Positions 42,636 to 51,025 of a stretch of 64,000 bases of DNA are shown here, piece by piece; positions within the stretch are counted from its first letter, which is position 1; the number at the start of each line of letters is the position of its first letter. The stretch spans positions 1,771,501 through 1,835,500 of the forward strand of contig BNHL01000001.1 of the NCBI GenBank assembly GCA_015472025.1. Reading direction: 5' to 3'. Source of the DNA: Cytophagales bacterium WSM2-2 (GTDB lineage: Bacteria > Bacteroidota > Bacteroidia > Cytophagales > Cyclobacteriaceae). The position numbers were made by a program, and so were the translations under genes. The notes under the pieces are model-generated. The model searched no databases. It was not told the origin of the DNA and saw only the letters and a program-made list of their open reading frames with translations.

Positions 42636-44438
42636 CTAGAAAGGATATTCCCCTTTTCCAATTACATAATTCGCCACTTTGCGCCTTGACTCTTTCAGGT
42701 TGTACGGTTCTATTTTAGTGAAGCGTTTCAAACCGAGAAGCATCAAACGCATTTCGTCACCCTCAGCAAAAGCGTAGATCGCCTGCTTGCCAGCAGAAGC
42801 AGCCTTCTCAATAGCTTCATGCAAATAAATCATTGCCATCTCCTTTTGAATTTCACAGGCTTTCTCCCCACGTATACCGATCAGTTTCTCTACACGCAGC
42901 AACACCGATTCAGCAACATATCCTTCGATGAGCATGTCTGCAAGGTTCATCAATACCTCCTGTTCATCAGAAAGCTTCATCATGAATTTCTGAACAGCAG
43001 CGCCAGAAACCATTAAGCCTGCTTTCTTCAGATTGGCAAGCGCTCTTTTTTCTTTTGCAAACAAAGCTGAATCATCTGTTCCTCCGAAATCCGGAATGCC
43101 CATCAGCTCTTTTTGCACTGCCATGGCTGGATTCATCAGGTCGAGCGTTCCTTTCATGGCGCGCTTCATCAGCATGTCGATGGTGAGGAGGCGGTTGATT
43201 TCATTCGTGCCTTCAAATATCCGGTTGATGCGTGCATCGCGGTAAGCGCGGTCCATTGGTCCTTCAGCCGAAAAGCCCATGCCTCCATAAATCTGAACAC
43301 CTTCGTCTACCGTAAAATCTAGTACTTCCGATCCGTGTACTTTAAGAATTGCACATTCGATTGCAAATTCTTCCAATGATTTTAGTCTCGCTTTTGCGGA
43401 ATCCATTCCGCCGGCAACGAAAGCATTGTAGGCGTCATCGATATTTTGCGAAGCGCGATAATGGGCTGATTCACTAGCGAAAATTTTTGTAACAGCCTCG
43501 GCTATTTTGTGTTTGATAGCACCAAACGTGGCGATCGGTGTTCCAAACTGCTTACGCTCCGTTGCATATTTTATAGCCTTGGAAATCGCCATCTTACTTC
43601 CGCCCACGGCAGCTACACCTAATTTGATCCGACCGATATTCAAAATGTTGACCGCAATCTTGAATCCGTTTTCACGTTCGCTGAGCAAATTCTCTAGGGG
43701 TACTTTGCAGTCGTTGAAGAAAATCTGGCGAGTGGAGGATCCTTTGATACCCATCTTCTTCTCTTCTTCATTCATCGTGATTCCGCCAAAAGCTTTTTCA
43801 ACAATGAAAGCACTGAGGTTTTTGTCGTTGTCTATTTTTGCAAAGACAACGTAGATGTCCGCGAAGCCACCGTTGGTGATCCACATTTTCTGGCCATTGA
43901 TCACATAATGTTTTCCATCGGGAGTCAGTACGGCTTTTGTCTTTCCGGAATTGGCATCCGAACCTGAATCTGGTTCGGTAAGACAGTATGCAGCTTTCCA
44001 TTCACCTGTGGCGAGCTTGGGAATATATTTTTTCTTTTGTGCATCGTTTCCGTAATACAAAATCGGAAGTGTACCGATGCCGGTATGCGCTGATAGTCCG
44101 ACTGCCACCGAATGACCACCACCTATGACTTCTGCTACAAGCATTGTAGTATTAAAATCCATTCCGAAGCCACCCAACTCTTGGGGTACTGAGGTTCCAA
44201 GCAGACCGAGCTCTCCAGCCTTGTCCAAAATGGAAGGCATCAGTTTCGGGTCTTTCATCGAATCGATCTCATCCAATCTGGGAGTCACTTCTTTCGCCAG
44301 GAAGTCTTTGCATTGCTGCATAATCATCTTCTGCTCTTCATTGAACTCTTCCGGGATGAAGATTTCGCTTGCTTGCGTTTCACGGATGAGGAACTCACCG
44401 CCTTTGATTGCTTTTTTTGTTTCGACTGCAGTAGCCAT
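42636..44438 (-). CDS. fadE: Acyl-CoA dehydrogenase (FadE-like)
   Basis: FAD-dependent first step of fatty acid beta-oxidation. The 600-residue protein has the acyl-CoA dehydrogenase signatures: AAYCLTEPDSGSDA (about residue 170), YVINGQKMWITNGGFADIYVVFAK (about 195), RKQFGTPIATFGAIKHKIA and QIYGGMGFSAEGPMDRAYRDARINRIFEGTNEI. It has a long C-terminal extension typical of the FadE type encoded with FadN and FadA. It is the last gene of the marR-fadN-fadA-fadE run, 57 bases after fadA and followed by the terminator at 42587. Same order as the B. subtilis fadNAE operon. Confidence 0.92.
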   Translation of the reverse strand: MATAVETKKAIKGGEFLIRETQASEIFIPEEFNEEQKMIMQQCKDFLAKEVTPRLDEIDSMKDPKLMPSILDKAGELGLLGTSVPQELGGFGMDFNTTMLVAEVIGGGHSVAVGLSAHTGIGTLPILYYGNDAQKKKYIPKLATGEWKAAYCLTEPDSGSDANSGKTKAVLTPDGKHYVINGQKMWITNGGFADIYVVFAKIDNDKNLSAFIVEKAFGGITMNEEEKKMGIKGSSTRQIFFNDCKVPLENLLSERENGFKIAVNILNIGRIKLGVAAVGGSKMAISKAIKYATERKQFGTPIATFGAIKHKIAEAVTKIFASESAHYRASQNIDDAYNAFVAGGMDSAKARLKSLEEFAIECAILKVHGSEVLDFTVDEGVQIYGGMGFSAEGPMDRAYRDARINRIFEGTNEINRLLTIDMLMKRAMKGTLDLMNPAMAVQKELMGIPDFGGTDDSALFAKEKRALANLKKAGLMVSGAAVQKFMMKLSDEQEVLMNLADMLIEGYVAESVLLRVEKLIGIRGEKACEIQKEMAMIYLHEAIEKAASAGKQAIYAFAEGDEMRLMLLGLKRFTKIEPYNLKESRRKVANYVIGKGEYPF

Positions 44439-44495
44439 ATATTTAGATTTTTTAAGAGCTTAATATTTGAATTATGAGACGCATTTCTCTTCTGC

Positions 44496-45671
44496 CTAGT
44501 TCAATAGCTCGTACACGCCTGCCACGCCTTGTCCGCCCCCTACACATGCAGTAACCATTCCGTATTTTTTCTTTTGTCTTCTTAATTCATTGAATAACTG
44601 AACAGACAGGCGAGCACCTGAAGAGCCTAATGGATGTCCGACTGCAATAGCTCCTCCATTTACGTTTACTTTTTTCCTGTCAATACCCACTTCTTTAATC
44701 ACGGCCAGTGACTGTGCAGCAAATGCTTCGTTCAATTCGATCAAGTCAATATCATCCAGTTTCTTTCCTGCATTCTTCAACGCTTTTGGAATCGCTGCCA
44801 CCGGTCCAATACCCATGATACGCGGTTCAACACCAGCTGTCGCATAGCTCAGCATCCGCGCAATCGGTTTTAAGTTCAGTTGCTTGACCATTCGTTCACT
44901 CATCACAGCAACAAACGCAGCGCCATCCGAAGTCTGAGATGAATTTCCAGCTGTGACGACTCCATTCGCACGGAACACAGGTTTGAGTTTAGCGAGTCCT
45001 TCCACAGTAGTATCTGCACGAATACCTTCATCTGTCGCGACAACAAACTCGCGCGTTTTCTTTTTCATGTTCTCATCTACATAAACTTCTTTTACCGTGA
45101 TGGGAACAATTTCATCTTTAAATTTCCCTTCTTTCCACGCGGCAGCCGCTTTCATGTGTGATTCGTATGCGAACTGATCTTGTTCCTCACGCGAAATTTT
45201 AAACTGAACAGAGATCTCCTCAGAAGTTAGTCCCATACTTGTATAATAAGTGGGAGTATCTTTTGCAATTGCGTAGTTCAACGCTGTCTTAAAACCCATG
45301 ACGGGCACCAGTGACATAGACTCGGTGCCACCGGCAATAATGATATCGGCCTGACCTGCCTGAATGCGCTGGCTTGCGATGGCAATCGTCTCGAGGCCGG
45401 ATCCACAATAGCGATTCACTACCATTCCAGACACGTCTGTGCCAAGAGCCAGCAATGCAATCATTCTTCCGATTTGCATGCCTTGTTCGGCTTCGGGCAC
45501 GGCATTTCCGACGATGAGGTCATCGACCATTTTGTTTTCCAATCCCGGAATCGATTTCACGAGGTGTTTAATCACGTCTGCTCCGAAGTCATCCGGCCGG
45601 GCAAAACGAAAGCCTCCTTTTTTTGCTTTCGCTACTCCGGTTCTAAATCCTGCTACGATATATGCATCCAT
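44496..45671 (-). CDS. fadA: Acetyl-CoA acyltransferase (thiolase, FadA-like)
   Basis: Last step of beta-oxidation: thiolytic cleavage of 3-ketoacyl-CoA. The start at the ATG at 45671 (MDAYIVAGFRTGVAK) gives the normal 391 residues; a longer frame upstream only translates a heptamer repeat. Catalytic residues are visible: Cys89 in VNRYCGSGLETIA, the NGGAIAVGHPLGSSGARL histidine, and CVGGGQGVAG near the end. It is co-transcribed with fadN and fadE. The region directly before the ATG is an unusual 7-bp repeat, which may affect translation. Confidence 0.95.
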   Translation of the reverse strand: MDAYIVAGFRTGVAKAKKGGFRFARPDDFGADVIKHLVKSIPGLENKMVDDLIVGNAVPEAEQGMQIGRMIALLALGTDVSGMVVNRYCGSGLETIAIASQRIQAGQADIIIAGGTESMSLVPVMGFKTALNYAIAKDTPTYYTSMGLTSEEISVQFKISREEQDQFAYESHMKAAAAWKEGKFKDEIVPITVKEVYVDENMKKKTREFVVATDEGIRADTTVEGLAKLKPVFRANGVVTAGNSSQTSDGAAFVAVMSERMVKQLNLKPIARMLSYATAGVEPRIMGIGPVAAIPKALKNAGKKLDDIDLIELNEAFAAQSLAVIKEVGIDRKKVNVNGGAIAVGHPLGSSGARLSVQLFNELRRQKKKYGMVTACVGGGQGVAGVYELLN

Positions 45672-45674
45672 AGT

Positions 45675-45709
45675 GTAGTTGTTAGTTCTTAGTTTGTAGT
45701 CTGTAGTTG
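45675..45709. repeat. Five-copy degenerate 7-bp tandem repeat before fadA
   Basis: Five successive heptamers on the plus strand: GTAGTTG, TTAGTTC, TTAGTTT, GTAGTCT, GTAGTTG. The array ends 3 bases before the fadA ATG (minus strand). Nearby, TTGTTCGTTG also occurs twice on the minus strand. Such short pseudo-periodic arrays are possibly dispersed in this genome. Confidence 0.6.
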
Positions 45710-45760
45710 TTATGGCTGGCAATTGCTATCAACGAACAACCACCAACGAACAATGATTTA

Positions 45761-48160
45761 TTAATTTCTCAAAGGTTTTCCTCCGGTTAGTATCGCTTGT
45801 ATTCGCTCCAAAGTTTTCTTTTCACCGGTAAGTGATAAGAATGCTTCGCGCTCCAGATCAAGTAGGTATTGTTCGCTCACTTCCTGAGGTGAAGTCAAGT
45901 CGCCACCACACATGACATTGGCAATCCACCTGGCTACTTTAACATCGTGATCAGAAATGTAATTTCCCATACGCATGCCTTGCAAGCCTGCGAAGAATAA
46001 CGCCTGACCTGCACGACCTTGTACTTTGATGTTTTTCGCTTGTGGCAACATGGTGTAACCAGCATCAGCCAATTCGATAACGGCCTCTTTAGCATCAGCT
46101 AATTGGCGGTCTCTATTCATCGAAACGCGATCACGTTTTTTCAAAATTCCAATTTCGCGTGCTTCTTCTGCAGAAGTGGCAACTTTCGCTGTGGCAATTG
46201 TCATAAATGCATTTTGCAAAGCGTTCAATTCAATATCACCTTCTTCAAAAGCCTCACTCACACGCTTGGTAAATTCTTTTGTTCCGCCACCACCGGGAAT
46301 AAGGCCGACACCAACCTCAACCAATCCGATATAAGTTTCTGCAGCAGCTTGCGCAATGTCGGCATGCAACGTCATTTCACAACCACCACCGAGGGTGCGC
46401 CCTTGTGGACACACAACCACAGGAATTGAAGAATAGCGGATACGCATGACCGAATTCTGAAAAGCCTTGATCATGAAGTCGATCTCATCGTAATCTTGTT
46501 CGATGGCGTACATGAATACAAGACCGAGATTAGCGCCCAACGAAAAGTCCGCGCCCTGGTGTCCGATCACAAGGCCTCGATAATCTTTTTCAGCCAGGTC
46601 AATGGCTTTATTCATTCCTTCAATTACCGCACTGCCCAGCGTGAAACTCTTGCTGTGCCATGCAAAATTGATCACACCGTCACCGATGTCGTAAATCCGA
46701 GAGTCAGCATTTTTCCAGATGATATTCTCGCTCTTATTTTCGAGGATGATGAAGTTCTCCTTACCGGGAATGGCTTTGTACGACTTCGAAGGGATGTCGT
46801 AATATTTTTTCTGACCGCCTTCGCTCTTATAGAACGACTTGTTGCCAGAAGCAATCATATCGTAAACCCACTGGGCGGGTTTGTACCCTGCAGCCTCCAT
46901 CAATGAAAGACTTTTTTCAACACCAACAGCATCCCATGTTTCGTAAGGCCCCAGTTCCCAACCAAATCCACCACACACGGCATCGTCAATTCTGAAAAGC
47001 TCGTCACTGATCTCCGGGATACGATTGCTTACATACTTAAACAAATCGAAGAAACAGTCGCGATAGAAGTCGCCTGCTTTGTCCTTGCCGGCCAATAAAA
47101 CTTTGAAGCGGTCTTTCAAATTGTCGATTGGCTTGGTCGTTTCGAGCGTGGCGAACTTGACTTTCATCTTTGGTTTATATTCTAATGTCTTAAGATCAAG
47201 CGTGAGGATCTCAGTTTCGCCTTTGGCATTTTTTGATTTCTTATAAAATCCCTGACCGGTCTTATCTCCCAGCCATTTGTTTTGATCGAGCTTACCAACA
47301 ACTTCCGGCAGTTTAAACATCTCACGCCCCTCATCATTTACCAACCCTGCATACAGGTTGTTGGCCACTTTCACCAAAGTATCAAGACCCACGACATCTG
47401 ATGTCCTGAATGTTGCCGACTTGGGTCTTCCAATGACAGGACCCGTCAGCTTGTCAATCTCATCCACATTAAGATCGAATCGTTTCATTGAATCGATCAC
47501 CTTCAGCAGACCCCATACGCCAACACGGTTGCCAATGAATGCCGGAGTGTCTTTGCAGAGTACGGTAGTTTTTCCAAGGAAAAGGTCACCGTAGTGGAGT
47601 AAAAATTTGGTGATCTCCGGATCAGTCTTCGGTGTCGGAATAATTTCAAGAAGCTTCAGATAGCGGGGAGGATTGAAAAAGTGTGTTCCCGCAAAATGTT
47701 TTTGGAAATCCTCACTTCTTCCTTCTGCCATTAAGTGAATAGGGATGCCCGAAGTGTTGGAGGTAATCAGCGTTCCCGGAGTCCGGTACTTCTCCACCTC
47801 TTCATATACTTTCTTTTTGATATCCAGGTTCTCAACAACCACCTCAATGATCCAATCCGAATTTTTGATCTTCGGCATGTCGTCCGTGAAGTTTCCAAGC
47901 TTCACCCGCGAAGCTAATTTTTTGCTAAAGAGGGAAGCAGGGTTAGCTTTCAGTGTGGCATCAAATGAAGCCTGAACAATACGATTCTTGACTGTTGGAT
48001 GATCAATGGCCAGGTTTTTTTTCTTTTCATCATCAGTGAGTTCCTTCGGTGCAATATCGAGCAGCATTACTTCACAGCCGATGTTTGCAAAATGACAGGC
48101 AATGCGCGAGCCCATAATGCCGGAGCCGAGGATTGTTACTTTCTTAATGGTTCTGTTCAT
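45761..48160 (-). CDS. fadN: 3-hydroxyacyl-CoA dehydrogenase/enoyl-CoA hydratase, FadN-type
   Basis: Bifunctional beta-oxidation enzyme. The start at 48160 (MNRTIKKVTILGSGIMGSR) gives a clean Rossmann GxGxxG; the open frame upstream adds 19 unlikely residues. The 799-residue chain has the 3-hydroxyacyl-CoA dehydrogenase N- and C-domains first (NTSGIPIHLMAEG, HFFNPPRYLKLLEIIPTP, GFYKKSKNAKG) and the enoyl-CoA hydratase domain at the C-terminus (RTLGGGCEMTLHADIAQAAAETYIGLVEVGVGLIPGGGGTKEF, about residues 625-667). This order is that of B. subtilis FadN, opposite to E. coli FadB. It follows the MarR regulator by 60 bases. Confidence 0.93.
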   Translation of the reverse strand: MNRTIKKVTILGSGIMGSRIACHFANIGCEVMLLDIAPKELTDDEKKKNLAIDHPTVKNRIVQASFDATLKANPASLFSKKLASRVKLGNFTDDMPKIKNSDWIIEVVVENLDIKKKVYEEVEKYRTPGTLITSNTSGIPIHLMAEGRSEDFQKHFAGTHFFNPPRYLKLLEIIPTPKTDPEITKFLLHYGDLFLGKTTVLCKDTPAFIGNRVGVWGLLKVIDSMKRFDLNVDEIDKLTGPVIGRPKSATFRTSDVVGLDTLVKVANNLYAGLVNDEGREMFKLPEVVGKLDQNKWLGDKTGQGFYKKSKNAKGETEILTLDLKTLEYKPKMKVKFATLETTKPIDNLKDRFKVLLAGKDKAGDFYRDCFFDLFKYVSNRIPEISDELFRIDDAVCGGFGWELGPYETWDAVGVEKSLSLMEAAGYKPAQWVYDMIASGNKSFYKSEGGQKKYYDIPSKSYKAIPGKENFIILENKSENIIWKNADSRIYDIGDGVINFAWHSKSFTLGSAVIEGMNKAIDLAEKDYRGLVIGHQGADFSLGANLGLVFMYAIEQDYDEIDFMIKAFQNSVMRIRYSSIPVVVCPQGRTLGGGCEMTLHADIAQAAAETYIGLVEVGVGLIPGGGGTKEFTKRVSEAFEEGDIELNALQNAFMTIATAKVATSAEEAREIGILKKRDRVSMNRDRQLADAKEAVIELADAGYTMLPQAKNIKVQGRAGQALFFAGLQGMRMGNYISDHDVKVARWIANVMCGGDLTSPQEVSEQYLLDLEREAFLSLTGEKKTLERIQAILTGGKPLRN

Positions 48161-48220
48161 AGAGAAGGGGATGTTGAACTTGGAAGTTAAACCTTTGATG
48201 CCAGAAAATCCAGCCAATCG

Positions 48221-48673
48221 CTAAACTTCAAGTTTCGAGTCATAGATTTTATTTTTTTCAATAATGCTGTTAAGTTTTTGTAAAACTTCGAAGAACACGT
48301 TCAGCTTTTGTTCCGGGATTTCTTCGTGAACGGACTCATTAAACCGGATCACGATGCTCTTGGCATTCTCGCGCTGCTTTTTTCCTTCCTTCGTCAAGAA
48401 AATCCTTACTGAACGACCATCGGTTTTGTCCGCTTTACGAAAGATCAGCTTCTTTTCTTCCATTGATTTCAGAAGCCGGGTTAAACTTCGAGGTTCCAAT
48501 CCCATCTGAGGAGCTATCTTCGTTGCTGGGGTTCCATCATCACCATGAATCGTCAACAGAGCAAATCCAATTGCCATGGTGCCGCCGAATTTGGCCGCCT
48601 GCTGGTTATAGAATCTCGAGATTCCATGCCAGGCAATCCGTACGTGGTGGTCAATGGTTTCCTCTCTTTTCAT
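48221..48673 (-). CDS. MarR-family transcriptional regulator of the fad operon
   Basis: A 150-residue winged-helix protein of the MarR family. A helical dimerisation arm comes first (HHVRIAWHGISRFYNQQAAKFGGT), then the helix-turn-helix and wing (ATKIAPQMGLEPRSLTRLLKSMEEKKLI, then RKADKTDGRSVRIFLTKEGK, about residues 55-100). It heads the fadN-fadA-fadE run. A 12-bp palindrome, TATGCATGCATA, 34 bases before its ATG is a candidate operator. It probably senses an acyl-CoA or fatty acid and controls the operon. That function is inferred only from position. Confidence 0.87.
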   Translation of the reverse strand: MKREETIDHHVRIAWHGISRFYNQQAAKFGGTMAIGFALLTIHGDDGTPATKIAPQMGLEPRSLTRLLKSMEEKKLIFRKADKTDGRSVRIFLTKEGKKQRENAKSIVIRFNESVHEEIPEQKLNVFFEVLQKLNSIIEKNKIYDSKLEV

Positions 48674-48688
48674 TTAAAATAAGCATGA

Positions 48689-48696
48689 CGAAGGTA
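48689..48696 (-). promoter_or_regulatory. Possible -7 box (TACCTTCG) for marR
   Basis: TACCTTCG on the minus strand, one mismatch from TAnnTTTG, 15 bases before the marR ATG. The palindrome at 48708-48719 would lie just upstream, about where the -33 element is expected, a good place for repression. Confidence 0.35.
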
Positions 48697-48707
48697 TAAA
48701 AATTTGT

Positions 48708-48719
48708 TATGCATGCATA
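48708..48719. promoter_or_regulatory. Candidate MarR operator (perfect 12-bp palindrome)
   Basis: TATGCATGCATA reads the same on both strands. It is 34 bases upstream of the marR ATG and about 83 bases from the divergent rhodanese gene, so it might control both directions. Confidence 0.45.
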
Positions 48720-48801
48720 CTATATCATTATTTTTTTCGTCCAAAAGCCCCTGCCCTTTGTTAGGCGATTTCCTATCTTGAGGGGATAAAATGAGCCTTG
48801 T

Positions 48802-49338
48802 ATGAAAATTATCCTGGTACTTCTGATCGGCTGGTCGGGTTTTCTTTTCCTGAATCATCAAAAAGAGTATGTATGCCTGCCTTGCGGTCGCGAATGTGAC
48901 GGACAGGTGTATCACAAGTCAGGTACCTGCAGCTCTTGTAACATGAATCTGGTCGAAAAATCGACCGTCAATTTTGCCAATGTTTCGGTTGAAGATATGT
49001 GCAAGCGGATAGGCGTAAACTCAGACGCCATCATACTTGACGTGAGATCCAAAGGAGAATTTAGCGGATCAACAACGGATGTCCAGACATTCGGGCATTT
49101 CAAGAATGCGATCAATGTAAATGTGACCGAACTGGAGAAGCGTGTTAAGGAACTGGAAAAATACAAGGGCAAAGAGATTTTTGTCTATTGTTCACATGCG
49201 CACCGGAGTGCAACCGCGAGTTATTTTTTGAGCACGCACGGTTTTGAAAACGTAAAGAACATGACAGGTGGAGTTTCAATAATTGACCCACAGAATAATG
49301 AATGTTTGAAGAAATCTTTTGTGGCTCATAAGGATTGA
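48802..49338 (+). CDS. Membrane-anchored rhodanese-like protein with cysteine-rich metal-binding segment
   Basis: A 178-residue protein. It has an N-terminal membrane anchor or signal (IILVLLIGWSGFLFLN), then a cysteine-rich stretch YVCLPCGRECDGQVYHKSG followed by TCSSCNMNLV (about residues 22-52; two CxxC pairs plus one Cys), like heavy-metal-binding modules. It ends with a rhodanese domain (residues about 60-165) with the active-site loop VYCSHAHRSATAS. Cys is in the catalytic position. It transfers sulfur or handles a sulfurated thiol outside the membrane. It is 2 bases ahead of a lipoprotein gene. Confidence 0.82.
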   Translation: MKIILVLLIGWSGFLFLNHQKEYVCLPCGRECDGQVYHKSGTCSSCNMNLVEKSTVNFANVSVEDMCKRIGVNSDAIILDVRSKGEFSGSTTDVQTFGHFKNAINVNVTELEKRVKELEKYKGKEIFVYCSHAHRSATASYFLSTHGFENVKNMTGGVSIIDPQNNECLKKSFVAHKD

Positions 49339-49340
49339 GA

Positions 49341-50030
49341 ATGAAAAGGGCTCTGATTTCTCTAGGAACAATTTGTGTACTTATAGCTTGTCAGCAGAAA
49401 AAATCAGGAGAGGTCATCAACGACAGCACATCGCTGCCTGTCGACACGGTTGTATATAAGGAAAGTCAGAGTGACTCACTTGTCCTTACGACCGGATTCC
49501 AGGGAACTGAGTTTGGCTTAAAGGACTTGGATACTTCATTGCAAGATGTGTTTGAACGCTTGCATGATTCTGGTAAGCTGAATTCGCTCATACACCCACA
49601 GTTGGGATGTTATCTTATCACCGAAGGAGCCGGTGTTTATCCGGTCACAACTGAAGTCAAGTCATCTTCACTCCTGCTCGCGAACAAACAATTCAGTTCA
49701 TTTATCAATGAATTACTCCCGGTTAGCGGCTATTATTTAAATCCGGCCGGAGTGGATAATTGCAATCCACCGGAAGGTTTTTTTGTTTATGATTTCAAAG
49801 ACAGCCAGTTTCTTTATCGCACGTATCAATCGCAACTTTCTGCAACCGATGAAACGGTACCTGACGACAAAGCCGAAAGACTTCACGCACTCGATGCTGC
49901 CTTTGTCAAAAATGTATTTGTAAGTCTTCCGGCAAAGGATGGCAGTATCAATGCATTCGATATTTACATCGCACGTATTGACGGCAAACATTATTTAGCT
50001 GCTATCGATACCCGCGGATGCGGTATTTGA
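49341..50030 (+). CDS. Lipoprotein of unknown function next to rhodanese genes
   Basis: Start at the ATG at 49341 (MKRALISLGTICVLIACQQKK); a TTG two codons earlier is also in frame but would overlap the previous stop. The lipobox is LIAC, and acidic/serine residues follow. The 229-residue mature chain has no cysteine pair motif; near the middle are SGYYLNPAGVDNCNPP and FVYDFKDSQF, and the C-terminus reads LAAIDTRGCGI. Unknown family. Operon with the rhodanese gene (2-base gap). Confidence 0.68.
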   Translation: MKRALISLGTICVLIACQQKKSGEVINDSTSLPVDTVVYKESQSDSLVLTTGFQGTEFGLKDLDTSLQDVFERLHDSGKLNSLIHPQLGCYLITEGAGVYPVTTEVKSSSLLLANKQFSSFINELLPVSGYYLNPAGVDNCNPPEGFFVYDFKDSQFLYRTYQSQLSATDETVPDDKAERLHALDAAFVKNVFVSLPAKDGSINAFDIYIARIDGKHYLAAIDTRGCGI

Positions 50031-50144
50031 TAACTTATTTTTATTTAATAGCTATTCCGTTTTGGCTTTTTTCGGCCAACATCCGTTTAACCTTCATTTG
50101 TTCCTGTTCATAAGGGATCGCTTCAAAAACCTAAAATCGTTTCT

Positions 50145-51023
50145 ATGAAAAAACTAATCACCCTTCTGTTTACTCTTGTATCTGTGGTTGCTTCTATTGC
50201 ACAAGACGTGCCTGTTTTGGTAAGCCCACAATGGTTGCACGATCATTTGTCAGATGCAAAACTGGTTATTGTCCAGGTGAACTTTCTCAAACTGGATTAT
50301 GATGTTGAGCATTTGAAAGGCGCTCGTTATCTCTGGCCGGGCTCATTAGCTCCGGATTCTCCTTTAGGTGCAATGAATTTACCTGATGAGAATAAAGCAA
50401 AAGAAGTAATTGAAGCCTTGGGGATTTCGAATGACTCTCACGTTGTGCTATGCCATGTGCGAAATGAAATATCTCCTACAGCACGGATGTTCCTCACGTT
50501 GGAGAACCTGGGACTGAAAGGCCGCGTATCTTTTCTTAATGGAGGTGTTGATGCCTGGAAAAAAGCAGGTTATGAAGTGACGAAAGAAACTCCTGAAGTG
50601 AAGAAAGGAAAATTCAAAGTGAATATCGGTTCACTCATCGTTGATAAAGATTATGTATTGAAGAATTTGAATTCAAATGACGTGATGATAGTGGACGCAA
50701 GGATGAAACGTTTTTATGATGGTGAGACAACTGGGAATCCACGCGATGGACACATCACCGGAGCTAAGAATATTCCGTATACCGAAATGACAGATGCTAC
50801 CAACACATTCAAAGCTGATGATCAATTGCAGTCTTATTTCTCTGCTGTGACCGACAAGAAAAAACCTATGGTCGTATACTGTTTCATTGGCCAAACGGCT
50901 AGTGTGGTGTATATGGCCGGGCGCATTTTAGGATATCCAATGCAACTGTACGATGGCTCACTACAAGAGTGGAGCAGAATCAAAGAGTTACCGATGGAGG
51001 TGACGGAGAAAAAAGAGAAATAA
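50145..51023 (+). CDS. Secreted two-domain sulfurtransferase (thiosulfate sulfurtransferase type)
   Basis: A 292-residue protein with a signal peptide (TLVSVVASIAQ) and two rhodanese domains, as in thiosulfate/3-mercaptopyruvate sulfurtransferases. The first (about 20-150) has an active-loop-like VVLCHVRNEISPTARMF. The second (about 160-285) has the catalytic Cys in VVYCFIGQTASVVYM. Family segment: DARMKRFYDGETTGNPRDGHITGAKNIPY. It likely moves sulfane sulfur to cyanide or thiols in the periplasm. It is downstream of another rhodanese and a lipoprotein on the same strand, but 114 bases after the latter, so it may be separate. Confidence 0.88.
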   Translation: MKKLITLLFTLVSVVASIAQDVPVLVSPQWLHDHLSDAKLVIVQVNFLKLDYDVEHLKGARYLWPGSLAPDSPLGAMNLPDENKAKEVIEALGISNDSHVVLCHVRNEISPTARMFLTLENLGLKGRVSFLNGGVDAWKKAGYEVTKETPEVKKGKFKVNIGSLIVDKDYVLKNLNSNDVMIVDARMKRFYDGETTGNPRDGHITGAKNIPYTEMTDATNTFKADDQLQSYFSAVTDKKKPMVVYCFIGQTASVVYMAGRILGYPMQLYDGSLQEWSRIKELPMEVTEKKEK

Positions 51024-51025
51024 AA

